Source: Sipunculus nudus
Lineage: Eukaryota > Annelida > Sipuncula > Golfingiida > Sipunculidae
DNA: 64,000 nucleotides
Assembly (NCBI GenBank): GCA_026874595.1
Contig: CM049318.1
Span: 31,776,956-31,840,955, forward strand
Reading direction: 5' to 3'
Each line of letters begins with the position of its first letter. Positions within the stretch are counted from its first letter, which is position 1. The notes below the pieces were generated by a model, which saw only the letters and a list, made by a program, of their open reading frames with translations, had not been told where the DNA came from and searched no databases. A program made the translations under genes and the position numbers. Of the stretch, positions 13,384 through 26,065 are shown piece by piece.

Positions 13384-16300
13384 ATGGCGGATATTATCAA
13401 GAAATTGGACGAAACAAATGCTCATCTCGAAAACAAACATGAGAAGATTACATCTCTGAACTTTCTCGAAATAGACATAAATGAAATAGCTCTCTTGATT
13501 GATGCGGCAACTGGCACCCTAACACTAACACAGAACCATCTAAAAACCGTCGCTCAGAAAATACCACCTATAAAGACAAATCTAAGTCGTCTGAGACAAT
13601 GGATCGAAAAGAAGCTCAAGGAAGGCGTCCTTCAGACTGTGATAAAGAGTGACCTCCTTGCAGGTTAGTCATTATTCAATGAACCAAACTATAATAATTC
13701 CTGGGCTATCGGGAGAATTTTTTTTAGCTTTTAATAGATATTATTTTCTATTGCAAATCGGTTCATATATACTTAGGACTACCAATAATGATTAAAACTG
13801 TTATAACTAAATGGGCGTAATTTTTTTAACAAAGATTTAAACTAAATATAGATTTTTTTTTTAATTTCTGACCACAAGCGCTAAGCACTTGTTTACCTAA
13901 TTTGTTGATACCACGAATTATTTGTATTTATATCTATATTTCAACAGCAGTTCTTTCAACATGAGTGGATATTCTCCTCGAATAAGCAACCAGTAGCAAA
14001 CATATATTATGTGTTTGTGTGTGAATGCACTGATGTATGTCGAAGAGGAAATCCTATGTGTGCACGCGTTTTGGTGTGTAATAGTTTTTTGTGCTTATTC
14101 GCATTAATGCATGTCAATGAGTAAATGAGCTGCTTTATTTTCAGCGGTTGAAGTTGGAAAAGGGAAGTGGGAAGGCTATAGAACCAAGGCAAAGGAGTTG
14201 GTTGCACAGACTGCTATTAGGAGGAATGAACTTGGTCAAATATTGAGGACACTTGCAAAGCTCGAACAAAAGGCCATTGAACTGGGCATTGAAGCAGATA
14301 AAATCGCTGACGAGGCTTATTGGGCGACGGAAGAAGGAGACCTTGCCATGAAGATCCTTATTGAAAATGCCAAAGCTAAACTGAAAAAGGAGGAAGAAGA
14401 ACGAAGAAGGAGAGAGTTGGAGGAAAAGAGAAAACGAGAAGAAGAAGAAAGGAGGAGAAGAGAGGAGGAGGAAAGGAGGGCAAAGGAAGAGGAAGAAAAG
14501 CGGCGCAAAGAGGAAGAGGAACAAAAACGGTTAGAAGAGGAAAGAAGACGGAAAGAGAAGGAGGAGAGATTGAGACGGTTACGGGAGGAACGATTGAAGA
14601 AGGAAGAAGAAGAACGTAGGCGTCGGGAGGAGGAAGAGAGAAAACGTACAGAGGAGGAGGAACGCAAGAGACAAGAAGAGGAACAGCGAAGAAAAGAAGA
14701 AGAAGAGCGACTTAGACTTGAAGAGCTCGAACGGCAGAGGAAAGAGGAAGAGGAACGGAAGAAGAGAGAAGAAGATGAAAGGAAAAGAAAAGAGGAGGAA
14801 GAAAGAAAGAGAAGAGAGGAAGAAGAGCGCAGACGCAAAGAAGAGGAGCAAAGAAAACGAGAAGCGAAAGAGAGGCGCCGAAGAGAGGAGGAGGAACGTA
14901 AGAGAAGGGACCCAGCTAATTGGCCAATTTGGATGTAGGTGTGATTTATCCCAATTTGTTAAACACGTTTCTGAAAAAAATGATTGTGTACCAATAAATG
15001 AAGGGCAAAAAATACGTAACAGTCTTTTCGAGTATTTTTAACAGGATAAAGTTAACCAAAAACTAATTGTGAAGCAACGGATAATTTTAAGTACATTTAA
15101 CATCCTAAAACTACATAATATTTTAACATAGGTATTTTATGCTATATTATTAATTCAGTTACTACATAGAAAATGGCGAACTAGACATCCCAATCGGTTG
15201 CGTGGTAAGGGCAATACCTGGACCCTTGAAAAGGGAATCATTGATCGTTGAACTAGTAGACAGAACAGACGGAGGCCTGTGGATCGACGAAACCGATGAG
15301 CTCATCAGTCAGGTCATTAACGTTCGCTACGCCGACGCCAGTCAAGTATATGAGGTAAAGAGGTGTCTTTCTTTGAAGTATTCAGACAATGGTAATAACC
15401 AGTTCATATTATATGCAACATGTTTGGTGCCCATAACCGAGAAATTGCATGTTATAAATGTACACATTACATACAATGTACTTGGAATCCCTTTAGATAT
15501 AGATGATATATCTTATAGAGCCGGAGTCTTTAAACGGAAATACATGTATTAAAGGTATCTACCTGTTTCTTGGTTTATTATTTAGGCATAATAAAGGGCA
15601 AATATAGAGGTAATTTATATTTTAGCTGGAAGAACCTTTGGCCATAGCTCTTCCACACTGCGCCCCAAAGAACGTTCCGACACGAGAACCCGTTATTAAG
15701 AAGATGTTGTCTGAAACTACTCCATGGGTTGGACAACCTTCTAATGTGTGTGTTTTTGACAATATTCGGGTAAGTAAAACAGCTTTTACAGACCGTTTTG
15801 AATAATAAACCTGATCTTCTGTAAAGAGTGAAATTACGGTTTTTTACTGATTTACTGAAATATTTAAGTCTCGCCTAGAATTAAACCAGTCACAAAAACA
15901 GAATAAAAATGCCTGGAAGTTTCTTTGAAGAAAAAAAAATAAAAATATAAAAATAATGTTATGTTATCTGTGTGTCCTAGTGCTTATCGAATTGGAACTT
16001 CTTAACTGTAGGGAGTGAATCATTTATTAGTGAAACGGGTATATTAAGTAACTAAAATATTTTGAAATATTTTAAAATTTATATATTTTAACTTCCATAC
16101 TGTTTCCAAGAATTTCCGCAAATTATTGCAGTTGCATTCAAAAATGTCGCATTTGCATTAAAATGGAGAGCCTTCAGTGACTTTTTATTTGTATTTTGAG
16201 TTAAATGGCTGCATTTGCATTTGACTCTGTTTAATGCTAAAACAAACACATGCAGTTTCAAAAGTACTATTTTTTAATAATAATAAATAAATGATTTTAT

Positions 16301-19300
16301 CAGTTAACGGTCTGCTTGCCCTGTAAATCATATGATTCATATATACATCATTTGATATTATTTTCTTTTGATAAATAAAACGAAATGTCATTGTGTCCCA
16401 TACTGCAGAGCTGTCAGCCATCCCACGGCAGTTCCTTGTTTATTTTTTTACATTCCTGCAGTTTTTTTTCATCTTAGGTGAACCAGGCAGCATGTTTGTC
16501 ATCCCACCCCAAGCGAGATCATAACATGAAATTTGTACATAAGAAAAAACTACTATGAAAGGTTATAAACAGGGTTGCTCACACGCACCATGGTGATACT
16601 TGCTGTCTTGTATTGAGGACACCTGAAACGATTAACTGAAGATATGCAAATATCACTGAAGATTCTTTGCCAAACAGAACCCTCCATATAAACCCAATAA
16701 AAGCTAATCATTCCAAACAACAGAAACCTAATCCCGTGCACGCCCGTAAACAGTTTGCAGCGTGACTTAAATCAATTGCAGTGTGTTTGTTTATTTATTT
16801 AATACTCTTCAAAATAGTTAAGTATGGAAATGAAAGTTTTAGAGTTATGCTTTTAAAGTATCCATTTGATATATAATACAATTTTACTTTCGGCCGTCCT
16901 GTATACTAGCATTTGCAAGGGGTGCGTTATATCCTTTCCTAATATGATTTTCTATGATCATGTCATATTTAAAAAAATTCCTACAAGAAGTTATTAAATT
17001 GTATAGGTTAAGTGACAGTAAACCTATCTGCTACGTATTATGTACCCAAGCAGGTTTCAGTTGTCCATTCATTTGTTCGTACTTTTGCATTTGATAACTG
17101 TTATCGCATTTGCATTTCAGTTCAATTATAAATGTTTCTTTTTTTTTTATTTGAATGATTTGACCCATTTGCATTTGTATTTAATTTAATGCACTGATTC
17201 GCACTACATACATGCAAATGTTAAGAGTCAAAATATACGTTTAAAATACAAAATTGTCGCTTACATATTTTGTTTGACGAAGGCCTGCTGGTTTGGAAAA
17301 CTTCCTTGACGTGATTTAAATATGTGGCATAATCATGTATGCAAATAATAGGAAAATATCATTTTGATAATTAGGAACATCGTTTCGTGGAATGCCGTTT
17401 ACAACAACCAGGGTCTCTGGCAGTTGTATTCAGGTTCCGGAAGGAGACCCACGACCTCAGTCCTGCCGGATGTACGGTTAATTCTGCTGTGGATTCAAGA
17501 TTGAGCTTCGCTGTGCCTGCCTCTCTGTATCAGTCCAACGATAATGTCCAGCTTCAGGTAACCACCGGCGAAGTTCTTTATAACATATTAAGAAAATAAT
17601 ATGAACACGAGCCCTGAAAAATAGTTAGCATTTGTACCATTAATTTATTGATCGTACACGAGTCAGTTATTTAAATACACCTGTTCTGGACAGCTCAATG
17701 ATTGCTTTTACGTAGACCTCATGACTCAATAATTGTATTTATAGCTGAACCCCGTTGATCCCTTTGCGGTGACTGGGGAGAGGGGCCGACCAGAGGAAGG
17801 GAGACACAACTTCATATCCTGCAGTCCTATTGTTGATATGGTTCTTCCTGGAAGAGAACTTAGCAAACCTGTGACCGTGACTGTTCCAGTGCCGGGCAGC
17901 TCGGAATTGGGGATTGGTTAGTATTAGCCTTAGATTAATTATCACATCGGTTAAACATTAAAAAGTTATTAAAATTATTTTGGAGTAAAAACTTCAGTTA
18001 GAAATATCAGATAAATAAGTATAAGTGAATGTCTCATACGTGAAAAATATATTAAGGTAACATGCGATATAATATGGAACCCTGTGTTAATACTAGGTAG
18101 GAATATGTAGGATGATTTCGGTGAAATAAAGGTATTTTCATCAGTATCAATACTGCATGGTACTGCACGTTGATGTTATCGACATATATTGTAAGGTAAA
18201 GGTGATGTTCATCTGATGAAGAGCAACAGCGACGGAAAATGGCAGCCAATGCCACACGTCTATGTTAATGAGGATCAGGCATCTGGACTCTCCAGTTTCA
18301 CAACTCGCGAACTTCTTAAAAGGTACTATTATGGCCAACAATATATCTTGTAAATGGTAATGTACAATGTAAAGTTGAAAACAAAAAAAAGTGTAGCACG
18401 CCTCACTTTCTTCGCATTTGTAACACTCAATAGGACGGGCATGGTTTGCGTCAAGCCAAAAAAAAAAAAAAAAAAAAAACTTAACTCACACACGTGCAAG
18501 ATTGTGTCAACATGTCATTAAGAAAGCATGAGATAATAACGGTTACCGTGTAAAATAAATATTCTTTTTTTTAATTCTCTAAGTTTAATGTTTTGAATTC
18601 TTGCGCTTAAAGAATATCAAATAAATAAAGCTTTAGCACATCGTTCACTCTGGTTATAAATTTTACCGACGTTTAGATAGAGGGTTGACAACTCCTTTTT
18701 GGGTAATTTTAAAAAACCTTTGTTTATAGGTTTGCAGTGTTAAAATGCAAGAAAAGAACTCCTGATGAACAGCTCTCGTTGCTCATGGAGATCCTCGACC
18801 GTGCCATTAAAAAGCGACATGCTCAGATTATACTGAGACAACACGAAAACGACCCTGGACAGGTGGCACTAATGTGTGTTAACCCAAATAACACCTACAA
18901 CTGTATTACTCAGCTCAAGGAGGAAGGCTACTCAAAAGGCCCTTCCGTAGATGCTCCTATTCAGATAGATGAAGGCCAAGTGCTCAGGGTAAGTCACAGA
19001 CCATTACGACCATTACAAAAAGCCATGAAATGCCTTTAAAACCCTATTTGTATCTGGAATTATATAATACAAAACAGCTGTCATGTTTATAAACCGATGG
19101 TCACATTAAGGTTCGTAACAAACTGGGGTTACTTTAGGAAGTGTCACCAAGGTATCCTATTGATCTTTCCGACACATTTATGGTGAGTAAGTATAAAGAA
19201 AAAATAAATGATGAAATATAATAATTTTACTTTCTTTTGAAGAACACAGGAGGAGGTGCAGATACGTGTAATACACACTACAAAGTATTTTAATGAAATG

Positions 19301-22300
19301 AGTTTCCTGCTCCTGGATAATTTATTCAAAGTTTTTTGTGCTCTTTAGTCGTGCATAGGAAAGTATTATTATCACTATTGTTACCGTGGCACAGGTTGGT
19401 TTCCGTGGAAACCTAAAAGGGAAAGCCTCAAAGTTGAAGATAGCCTACAACACCTACATTAAGAGCCGTTTGGACTTAGATGTGTGTGAGTCAGACCCGT
19501 ATCTGCAGAAAAATCTCCAGTGGTTCCGAGGTTATCTGCAGCTATTTTGTGAAAAGAGAGCAGGGCACAATGAGAGCAGTGACAGCGGCGCCATCTCCGA
19601 ACTGCTCCTGACTCTACCGAAGGTACTTAAGGAAAATTCTCACAGTATTAACTCACTTTCAGAAAATATATATGTTAATTTATACATTTCCGTGAATTAT
19701 TATTAATGTATTACTGTGTTCATTTTAATTCTTAAATGAAAATTTATGAGCAAGCATTCTATTACCGCCATCATGTTTTGTTTATTTTCCTTAATTCTGT
19801 ATTACTGTATTTATTTTTCCATATAAAAAACTGCTTTCTTCAAACTATATATGTAACTGTAATGTGACGAGCTGCGATGTTAACATTTGTTTATCTTTTA
19901 CCTAATACGCACTTGTTGTGATACATTTTACAGCCACAGAACCAGCAAGAGAGGCACAGACCGATAGTAGTGCTACGCCCCCAGAGTAAGTACTTTTCTT
20001 TCTGCATGCTGTCATTTTTATGGTTAAGTTTGATAAATTTTGATACATATTATCAGATAAGCGCGAACGTTTTATTTTGATATTATATATATATATTTGA
20101 TTTTAGTCGTTATATCCGATCATTTGATACATAAAACTGTTATCTAATGTGTGTCCCTGTAGTTCATAGGTTTCTTAACTTGTAATAAAGCATGCCGTGT
20201 TGTGATTTACTACCGTTATATGCTTGAGATATTGACTTTATATTAACAATAGAGTTTAAAGAAATGAAAAGTATAAAAAAAGAGATAAGTGACCATAGAT
20301 GATCTTACTAAATATTATTTTGCATTGATTGATTTAACGTAGATGAGTCACCGAAAGTTTTATTAAAAAATCGTTTACTTACTTGGCTGGCATTAAATGT
20401 CTTACTCAGGTATCTTAACAAAGGAGTTTATTAACGATGTGGCACACAAGGTAAAAACAGATTGGGAGCGTCTTGCAAAGCCCCTTGGGATATCTTTAGC
20501 CCGAATATCTGACATCAAGAAAGCAAATGTCAACAGTGAGGAAAACGCAGCATTTGATATGCTTACGACATGGGTTAAAGGATCCCAACGCGGCCGCGAT
20601 AATGTGAGTATAAATTTACGACTGTGGGAATACTATAAAACCTCAAGAATGCTTTAAGTACATTACGAATTGCTCATTAAATGTCAATAAATAAAATATA
20701 AATAAAACCCTCTCATTGAAAACACAATATGGTATATGTCCTCTTGGTTGGCACAATTTCATTGTTGTAGATCTAATGAAACATATTTTTATTAATATAT
20801 AACTTTATATGTCATTTATTATCTAGCTATGTTAAACATGTATGTAACATTTAAGTTGTCATTACAAGTATATTTTATATTTTTAGACATTTATAAGACA
20901 AATAAGAAATACATGTATATGTATGTGAGAATGCTTAATTCTGTTTCAACCCCTCCTTTCCACCTATGTTTTGCTATGAAAATTTGTATTAGTTACATTT
21001 CTAGGGAGAATTTGTTAACAAAGGGAAGAAGATTAACAGACCTTATTCTCCTTATTGTATAAGGGAAAAAACACTTACTTTTCACAGTATATAAGAAACA
21101 GAATTAATTTACATTTCTAGGGAGAATTTGTTAACAAAGGGAAGAAGATTAACGGACCTTATTCTCCTTATTGTATTAGGGAAAAACACCTACTTTTCAC
21201 AGTATTTAAGAAACAGAATTAATATAAATATGAGAAATTAGTCTACAGCATAGTTTTACAGCATATCAGACCCACTTATGGCGGTCAAGGTCCTTGGTCA
21301 CATGAAAAATCAGCCTCAGCTGACAGCTGCTTATTGGATGACGTCATGTTCCTCTCAAAATGTTAACAACCAAGACATAGATGGCTGCTCGTGCAGGGAC
21401 TTATTTGATATAGCAGATGATTGGAATGGGCAAATAAAAGTTGTAAAACAAACTAGATAATAGTTTACAGATTTGTGCTTGACATAATAGGTAGTCATTT
21501 CTACATGCAGCTTTCTGGGTAATTATTGATAATATAAGCTTTTACGATAATAACCTACAAATAGAGGTGGCCACAGATTAGCGTACGCTCCCGAGGCAGC
21601 GGAAATTGTGCGCTTCTGAGGAAGCTTCTGATTTTCTCGCTGCCTGGATTGACCGTATTGCGATACACTTAGACACCAGGTGTTGGGTCTCTATCTGCTT
21701 TGCGTTTGATGCGACTAGCAGCCAATCAAATGCCAGTTAACAAACACTCGACAGGCATCAAGACTTCGCCCATAGCTGCGCTTCTAGCTCCGCTTCATGG
21801 CAATTTTATGGTTTCTCTGAGTAAGGACCATTCGAATTTTAATTGCTCCCTCTGCGTTCTCGGTGCACCGATTCGATTATGACATTACGACTATGTTATC
21901 CGTTGTCAGCAAAATTGAAACCAGCCAGCGATGTGTGCACTGATCCAATGTTGTTAAATTCCGTTTGAATTACAGCTCACCGGCCGGGCATCCTATGTGT
22001 ACAAGGACCTGTGCCAACCATATGTCAGGCTCATTGAGCTTGTGGCATGTCCAAACGGTTACCGTGGCGATGAACTGCCAATCAAAACGAAATGAACAAC
22101 ATGGGCTCCGTGTTTATTCCTTGCTATGCTGGTAAACCGTTTCTCTGGCAACTATGTAGATGCTGATAATTATGAAGATTCCTTGTCGCATCAGTTGTTG
22201 GTCGCATAATGGGCATTGTTTATGCGCATTCAGGAGTACCACAAATATTTATGGAATCAGTTTTTGGTCTAGCTATAACCAGGGGCCTCTTCAACCTCTA

Positions 22301-22784
22301 GAAAGATTTTGCCAACACCTTTTATATTTGCTATATTTATTAATCATGTGACCATTCAGCCTCATAGAGGTTGTGTCTGCCAGCACCGGGTCTCATCTGA
22401 TTGGACTAAATTGGTGTAGCGATTCAGCATACAAGGTTAAAACAAACAGCGATATAGGTCGTAGGCCTATAGATATGGCACTGTTTAAAGAGCGTAGGGT
22501 TAGTGGAATTGAGCATAGCTTGTCTAACAGGTAGACAGACGCTTTTATTTTTCATTCATTCTTCAATGAATGATCCATGTTTTTGATGGACCAGCCATAT
22601 CTACTGTTTCTCGGTTTTCTGATCCTCAGACGTCCCCTCCCAGTCGATACTTCTTTCGTTCTGTCTTTTTCAGGTTGGTATTCTTTGTCAAGCCCTTCTG
22701 CGAATTGGTCGTTCAGATGTTGAGGCTGAAGTTCGAGAAAAAGACAGGAAATTTAAACAGCAAGCGAATCACGAAGGAAAGTAG
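13384..22784 (+). CDS. ZU5-UPA-Death domain protein with a charged single-helix rod (PIDD-like, 12 exons)
   Basis: Exons: 13384-13663, 14145-14934, 15159-15354, 15626-15769, 17375-17557, 17745-17916, 18202-18322, 18730-18988, 19395-19622, 19934-19985, 20410-20603 and 22674-22784. All borders are GT...AG and the frame is open throughout (2730 nt, 909 residues). Residues 1-170 are helical and 172-348 are almost wholly Glu/Arg/Lys. About 358-500 is a first ZU5-like module containing IALPHCA, and about 505-628 is a second ZU5-like module with SPIVD and an SFTT stretch. About 630-790 is UPA-like, with the landmark CESDPYLQKNLQWF. Residues 810-895 form a Death domain. PIDD1, UNC5 and ankyrins share the ZU5-UPA-Death tail; in those families it governs autoinhibition and recruitment of death-fold partners. 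No leucine-rich repeats, signal peptide or membrane helix are seen, so the protein is probably cytosolic and scaffold-like. The ATG sits in a good context (AAAATGG). Confidence 0.85.
14145..14934 (+). other. Exon 2: long charged single-alpha-helix rod
   Basis: This exon encodes residues 94-357 of the ZU5-UPA-Death protein. After about 75 residues of ordinary helix it becomes roughly 175 residues of E/R/K with a period near 7-8 (EEEERRR-type units). There is almost no hydrophobic residue at heptad a/d positions apart from scattered Leu. That composition is typical of stable single alpha helices (as in myosin VI/X or caldesmon) more than of a two-stranded coiled coil. The purine-rich coding strand makes long mirror ORFs on the opposite strand, which are artefacts. 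The exon ends in AT before GTAGGT; reading through that donor gives an immediate TAG. Confidence 0.8.
15159..18322 (+). other. Exons 3-7: tandem ZU5-like modules
   Basis: These exons encode residues 357-629. Exons 3-5 give the first ZU5-like module, with a Gly/Pro-rich opening strand and the PHCA motif typical of ZU5 (LPHCA in exon 4). Exons 5-7 give the second, with SPIVD, a KPVTVTVPVPG strand and a terminal SSFTTREL stretch. In PIDD1 the equivalent strands carry HFS autocleavage sites. Here the first site reads HRFV and the second SFTT, so the canonical His-Phe-Ser triplet is absent from both. Module assignment is by motif only. Confidence 0.65.
16151..17346. promoter_or_regulatory. Cluster of seven octamer (ATTTGCAT) sites in intron 4
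   Basis: Exact ATTTGCAT sites on either strand occur at 16151, 16213, 16644, 17108, 17167, 17212 and 17339 (left ends), with several near-matches between them. This is the classic POU/Oct recognition octamer. Seven in 1.2 kb is far above random expectation even in AT-rich DNA. The cluster lies in the 1.6-kb intron between two ZU5 exons, so it could be an intronic enhancer or the residue of a decayed tandem repeat. Confidence 0.35.
18458..18479. repeat. Poly(A) tract in intron 7
   Basis: A run of about 22 A residues lies between exons 7 and 8. It may be a simple homopolymer or the tail of a decayed retroposed sequence. Confidence 0.85.
20995..21224. repeat. Tandem duplication of a 116-bp unit in intron 11
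   Basis: The segment starting ACATTTCTAGGGAG at 20995 recurs at 21111 with only a few differences (for example AACAGA versus AACGGA, and one fewer A in a homopolymer). The high identity points to a recent local duplication. No coding content is apparent. Confidence 0.9.
21976..22095 (+). CDS. Candidate alternative terminal exon of the Death-domain gene
   Basis: Following an acceptor-like TTTGAATTACAG, a 39-codon frame opens with LTGRASYVYKDLCQ and ends at TGA (22093-22095). Spliced from the exon 11 donor at 20603 it joins in phase 0 and stays in frame. It would replace the last Death-domain helices with an unrelated Cys-containing tail. Base composition is richer in G+C than the surrounding intron. 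It could equally be a fossil exon from another gene; there is no transcript evidence. Confidence 0.3.
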   Translation, partial: LTGRASYVYKDLCQPYVRLIELVACPNGYRGDELPIKTK

Positions 22785-25700
22785 GACTTTAAACTCTCAA
22801 CGAAGGCATGGACTTTGATAACAAAAGGAGGACCTTTTAATTGGTAACTAGCAAAAATGCATAAAAATAGAAAAACACAAAAACAAAATATGTTTGTAAC
22901 AAGCTTCAAGCGATGTGAGTCCATGTAACGTTTCGGAAGTTCCCAGATAGTTTACACGGCAAGTTCATGCGAATGTTTATACAATGGCTTATTGTGCAAG
23001 TTTAAAATAGTAAGACAAGCATATTTTATACATTAAAATTTTAGAACAAGCAGATAGTGAATGTTAAGTTGCAAAGATGTATTTGAAACCATCGGTATAT
23101 TTTTTATATATTTTGTATAGTATTAACTTCACTTGGCCTTGGATATTAATTGATTTAATATGACACTAGTGAGCATCGGACATGAAGCATCATTTGCTTG
23201 CTATCAAAGTGAAGATACTCATATATATGTATATATATAAACGAGGACGATAAATGCAACATATCCAAATCTATTTTGAATTCATAAATGAAAATACTAA
23301 TTATTCTTACACCGCTGACTGATACAATGCAATTATTTTGACTTATATGGTTACACTTTCTTTATATGTTTTCCAAGGGGTTTTATATACGAATAATCAG
23401 ATTAAGGAATATAGGAAGGGTGAATATCAGTGACCGATAGGTGATACATTGATCGATGTAAACAAAACCATACTTTTTACTGTGAACGTTGTATTTTTCC
23501 TTTATCGGGTAGCTCAGACCACATCTATCGCAGTAACCCTAACTATGGATCCTGCGCTTTGCGAAGTTATAGTTTTTCTATACAAAGAACTAGCCTTAAT
23601 CGGATGATATCATCATCATATACATGTATCTTTATGGAAGTCTTAAGGTTAACTTAGTTTTAAAAAAATATAATCCCACCCTTTTACTATATGTAAAGCG
23701 ATTCGAAGTCAATTAAGTTATGCATATATCATTATGTTGATTCATAATGGATATATACAAAGCTTACAGCTCTTCTCATCGTCAGTAAAACATTACACAT
23801 GAGCTGCTGTATCGGAAATAATACTACCAAACCCCATATATAATATATAAATATATTAAAACGTGGTATTTGAAACTGTCTCAGTTATATGAACACATTA
23901 CTGAGAGATCGTATGTTTGAGATATTATGTATGTATGTATGTACGTATGTCTGCACAGCGCACCATCCATCTGCCATAACCTTACTGCGTTTTAGTGTTT
24001 GTATACTATGACATATGTCAAAGAATACCATACCATATATTATGTTCAGGTAGTTTATTAGGTTGTTTTATGTGTGTAAATGTTTGTTGTACGTAATGTG
24101 AGACGCGTATTTGATTTATATGTATTATGTGTACTTGGTGTCAACTTTTTCCCGTGGAAAGTGCAGACTGCAGTTATCTACAACGTTATCAAGATTATAC
24201 TGAGAAAAGCCACTTTACATCTGGCCAGGTCATGATCAACATGCTACACTCGAGCATGATCAATCCACAACTCCTGGAAACGCTTATCCGTAAACGTAAA
24301 CATGTAGCATGAATGCTTTTAAAGCTAATTTTGGTTTACTTTATCCTACAACCAAAACAAATTGAAAGGAACCACCAAACAATCTAACCAATTTTGTTCT
24401 TCAAAAACTGACGCTTTTTATTTCATGTATTGACTTATTTCATTAACAGGCTGCCTAGCATGTGATGATGTATGTGTGTGGGTATTTAAATATATATATA
24501 TTGTCTACAAAGTCATATCTATTTTATTTTAAAAAAAAACTAAATAACACTAATGACCGCTTAGCTCACCAAACGTTTAAACTCTACATGTTTTGTGAGA
24601 AACATGAACATCAGGCATAAAGCTCTGCATGCTAATAAAATTAATTAAAAAATTTCTGAGTAATCATATTAATATCGATATCTGAACCGAAATGTCTCAG
24701 ATACTTTTAATATAATGAGATAAATAGGAATTGTGCGGTGATATCCAATAATCCCTCATCCATTTTTTTTAACATGTGGTTATTTATTTGACATTTTACT
24801 ACGAATTTACATCAGAAATCATCACGTATGCCCCATGAAAGAAGATGAACACAGACTTACTATGCAGTTTTATTGACAATAAGACTTAAGAGCAATGTGA
24901 CTACCCTATTTGGATAATATTACGTCAGATGGACGGAGACACAAGTCTAAATAGAATATCAATTTAAGGATGTGTCAGGTATATAAATAAGTCAAAGACA
25001 ACCGGTTGTATAGCCTAGATATGCAGGTGACAATAAATACATACTTAAATACTCAGTCAAAAGAATTCAAAGTTTGCAAAGAAGTGTTTTGGTATGGTTG
25101 TTTGTTGCCATGACATTACCTTTGGAATGCAGTCCATGACAGGTTAAGGGACTCCAAAGTCTAATTTTATTTGCGAACGTAGCTTTCTCTAGTAACTATC
25201 GTAGTTAGAAATCAATTGCTGAATATTAGACTGTTATGTCATATATTAATGATAAAACTATTAAATATATCATAGGCACTATAAACATTAAAAAGGTTAT
25301 TACAATTTTACTAAGCTGTTTCGAAAGATATCTGGCTAAAATCACAAGCTGCCTGGAGCCAAAAACACGCAAAACACTCGAGGAACAAATTATTAAATTT
25401 ATACACTAAGTTTACGGCGATGTGCTTGTTAATGTCTTTATCTCGAATAGCCGTGACGAACTGAGAATATCATCATAGAAATTTTAGCATGTTAACTTTA
25501 TGGAAATGCCATTGCAATGCATACCTGTACACTCCTACATACACACACTCACACATATATATATATATATATACAGAAAGAAGGAAAGAAAAATGAAAGT
25601 TCAGTCCATACCTATTACAAAATCGGTTGATAATAAATTATTTAGCGTTTTAACCTCACCGGAGGTCAAATGTGAGGTAGATATCCTATTCTAACAATTC

Positions 25701-26065
25701 TGACAAAAAAAATCTAAATTAATGGGTTCTGTTACCATCATCAACTGTCTCTTAAGTATCTTTATATTTCTCATGTCTCGTTTTATCCCATGGTTGTGCA
25801 TCTAACTTTCCAGATATCGTAAGTTGCCTCAAAGTACACCAATTGGGTTATAATGAGCTCTCTTTGTCAGAAAATTTACAATAATTAGAAATAAATTTAT
25901 AAAGCGTGAGCTGATTATATTTTTCAGAGCCGGAGAGCCTGCCAATCCATGTACAATATTCCTGTGCGAGTTTTATGGTAAGTGCCATAGGTGACGCAGA
26001 GTCTTATTATATGATGTACTTAATCGATCAATTGACTTATGCTTTAATAACCAGGTTTGACAGCC
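22785..26065. other. Intergenic stretch after the Death-domain gene
   Basis: The start is presumably the 3' untranslated region. No AATAAA close to the stop was seen; an ATTAAA lies near 23032. A TATG tetranucleotide run lies near 23927-23945 and a TA run at about 25553-25573. A 61-codon plus-strand frame at 24127-24312 has no recognisable domain. Otherwise nothing was recognised. Confidence 0.5.

Larger units (their letters stand above)
20410..22784 (+). other. Exons 11-12: Death domain, split by a 2-kb intron
   Basis: Exon 11 (64 codons) encodes the first helices, including the conserved DWERLAKPLGI block. Exon 12 (36 codons plus stop) encodes the last helix pair, with LCQALLRIGRSDVEAE, very similar in pattern to FADD/UNC5/PIDD Death domains. 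The join is in phase 0. The intervening intron holds a tandem duplication and a possible alternative terminal exon. Confidence 0.85.

Noticed and set aside
14141-14851. Several long minus-strand ORFs rich in Ser/Leu/Phe/Arg opposite the charged exon
   Set aside because: They are mirror frames of the purine-rich E/R/K codons on the plus strand, which is continuous with well-spliced flanking exons.
24127-24312. Plus-strand ORF of 61 codons after the Death-domain gene
   Set aside because: No recognisable family, no splice partners, and length within chance expectation.
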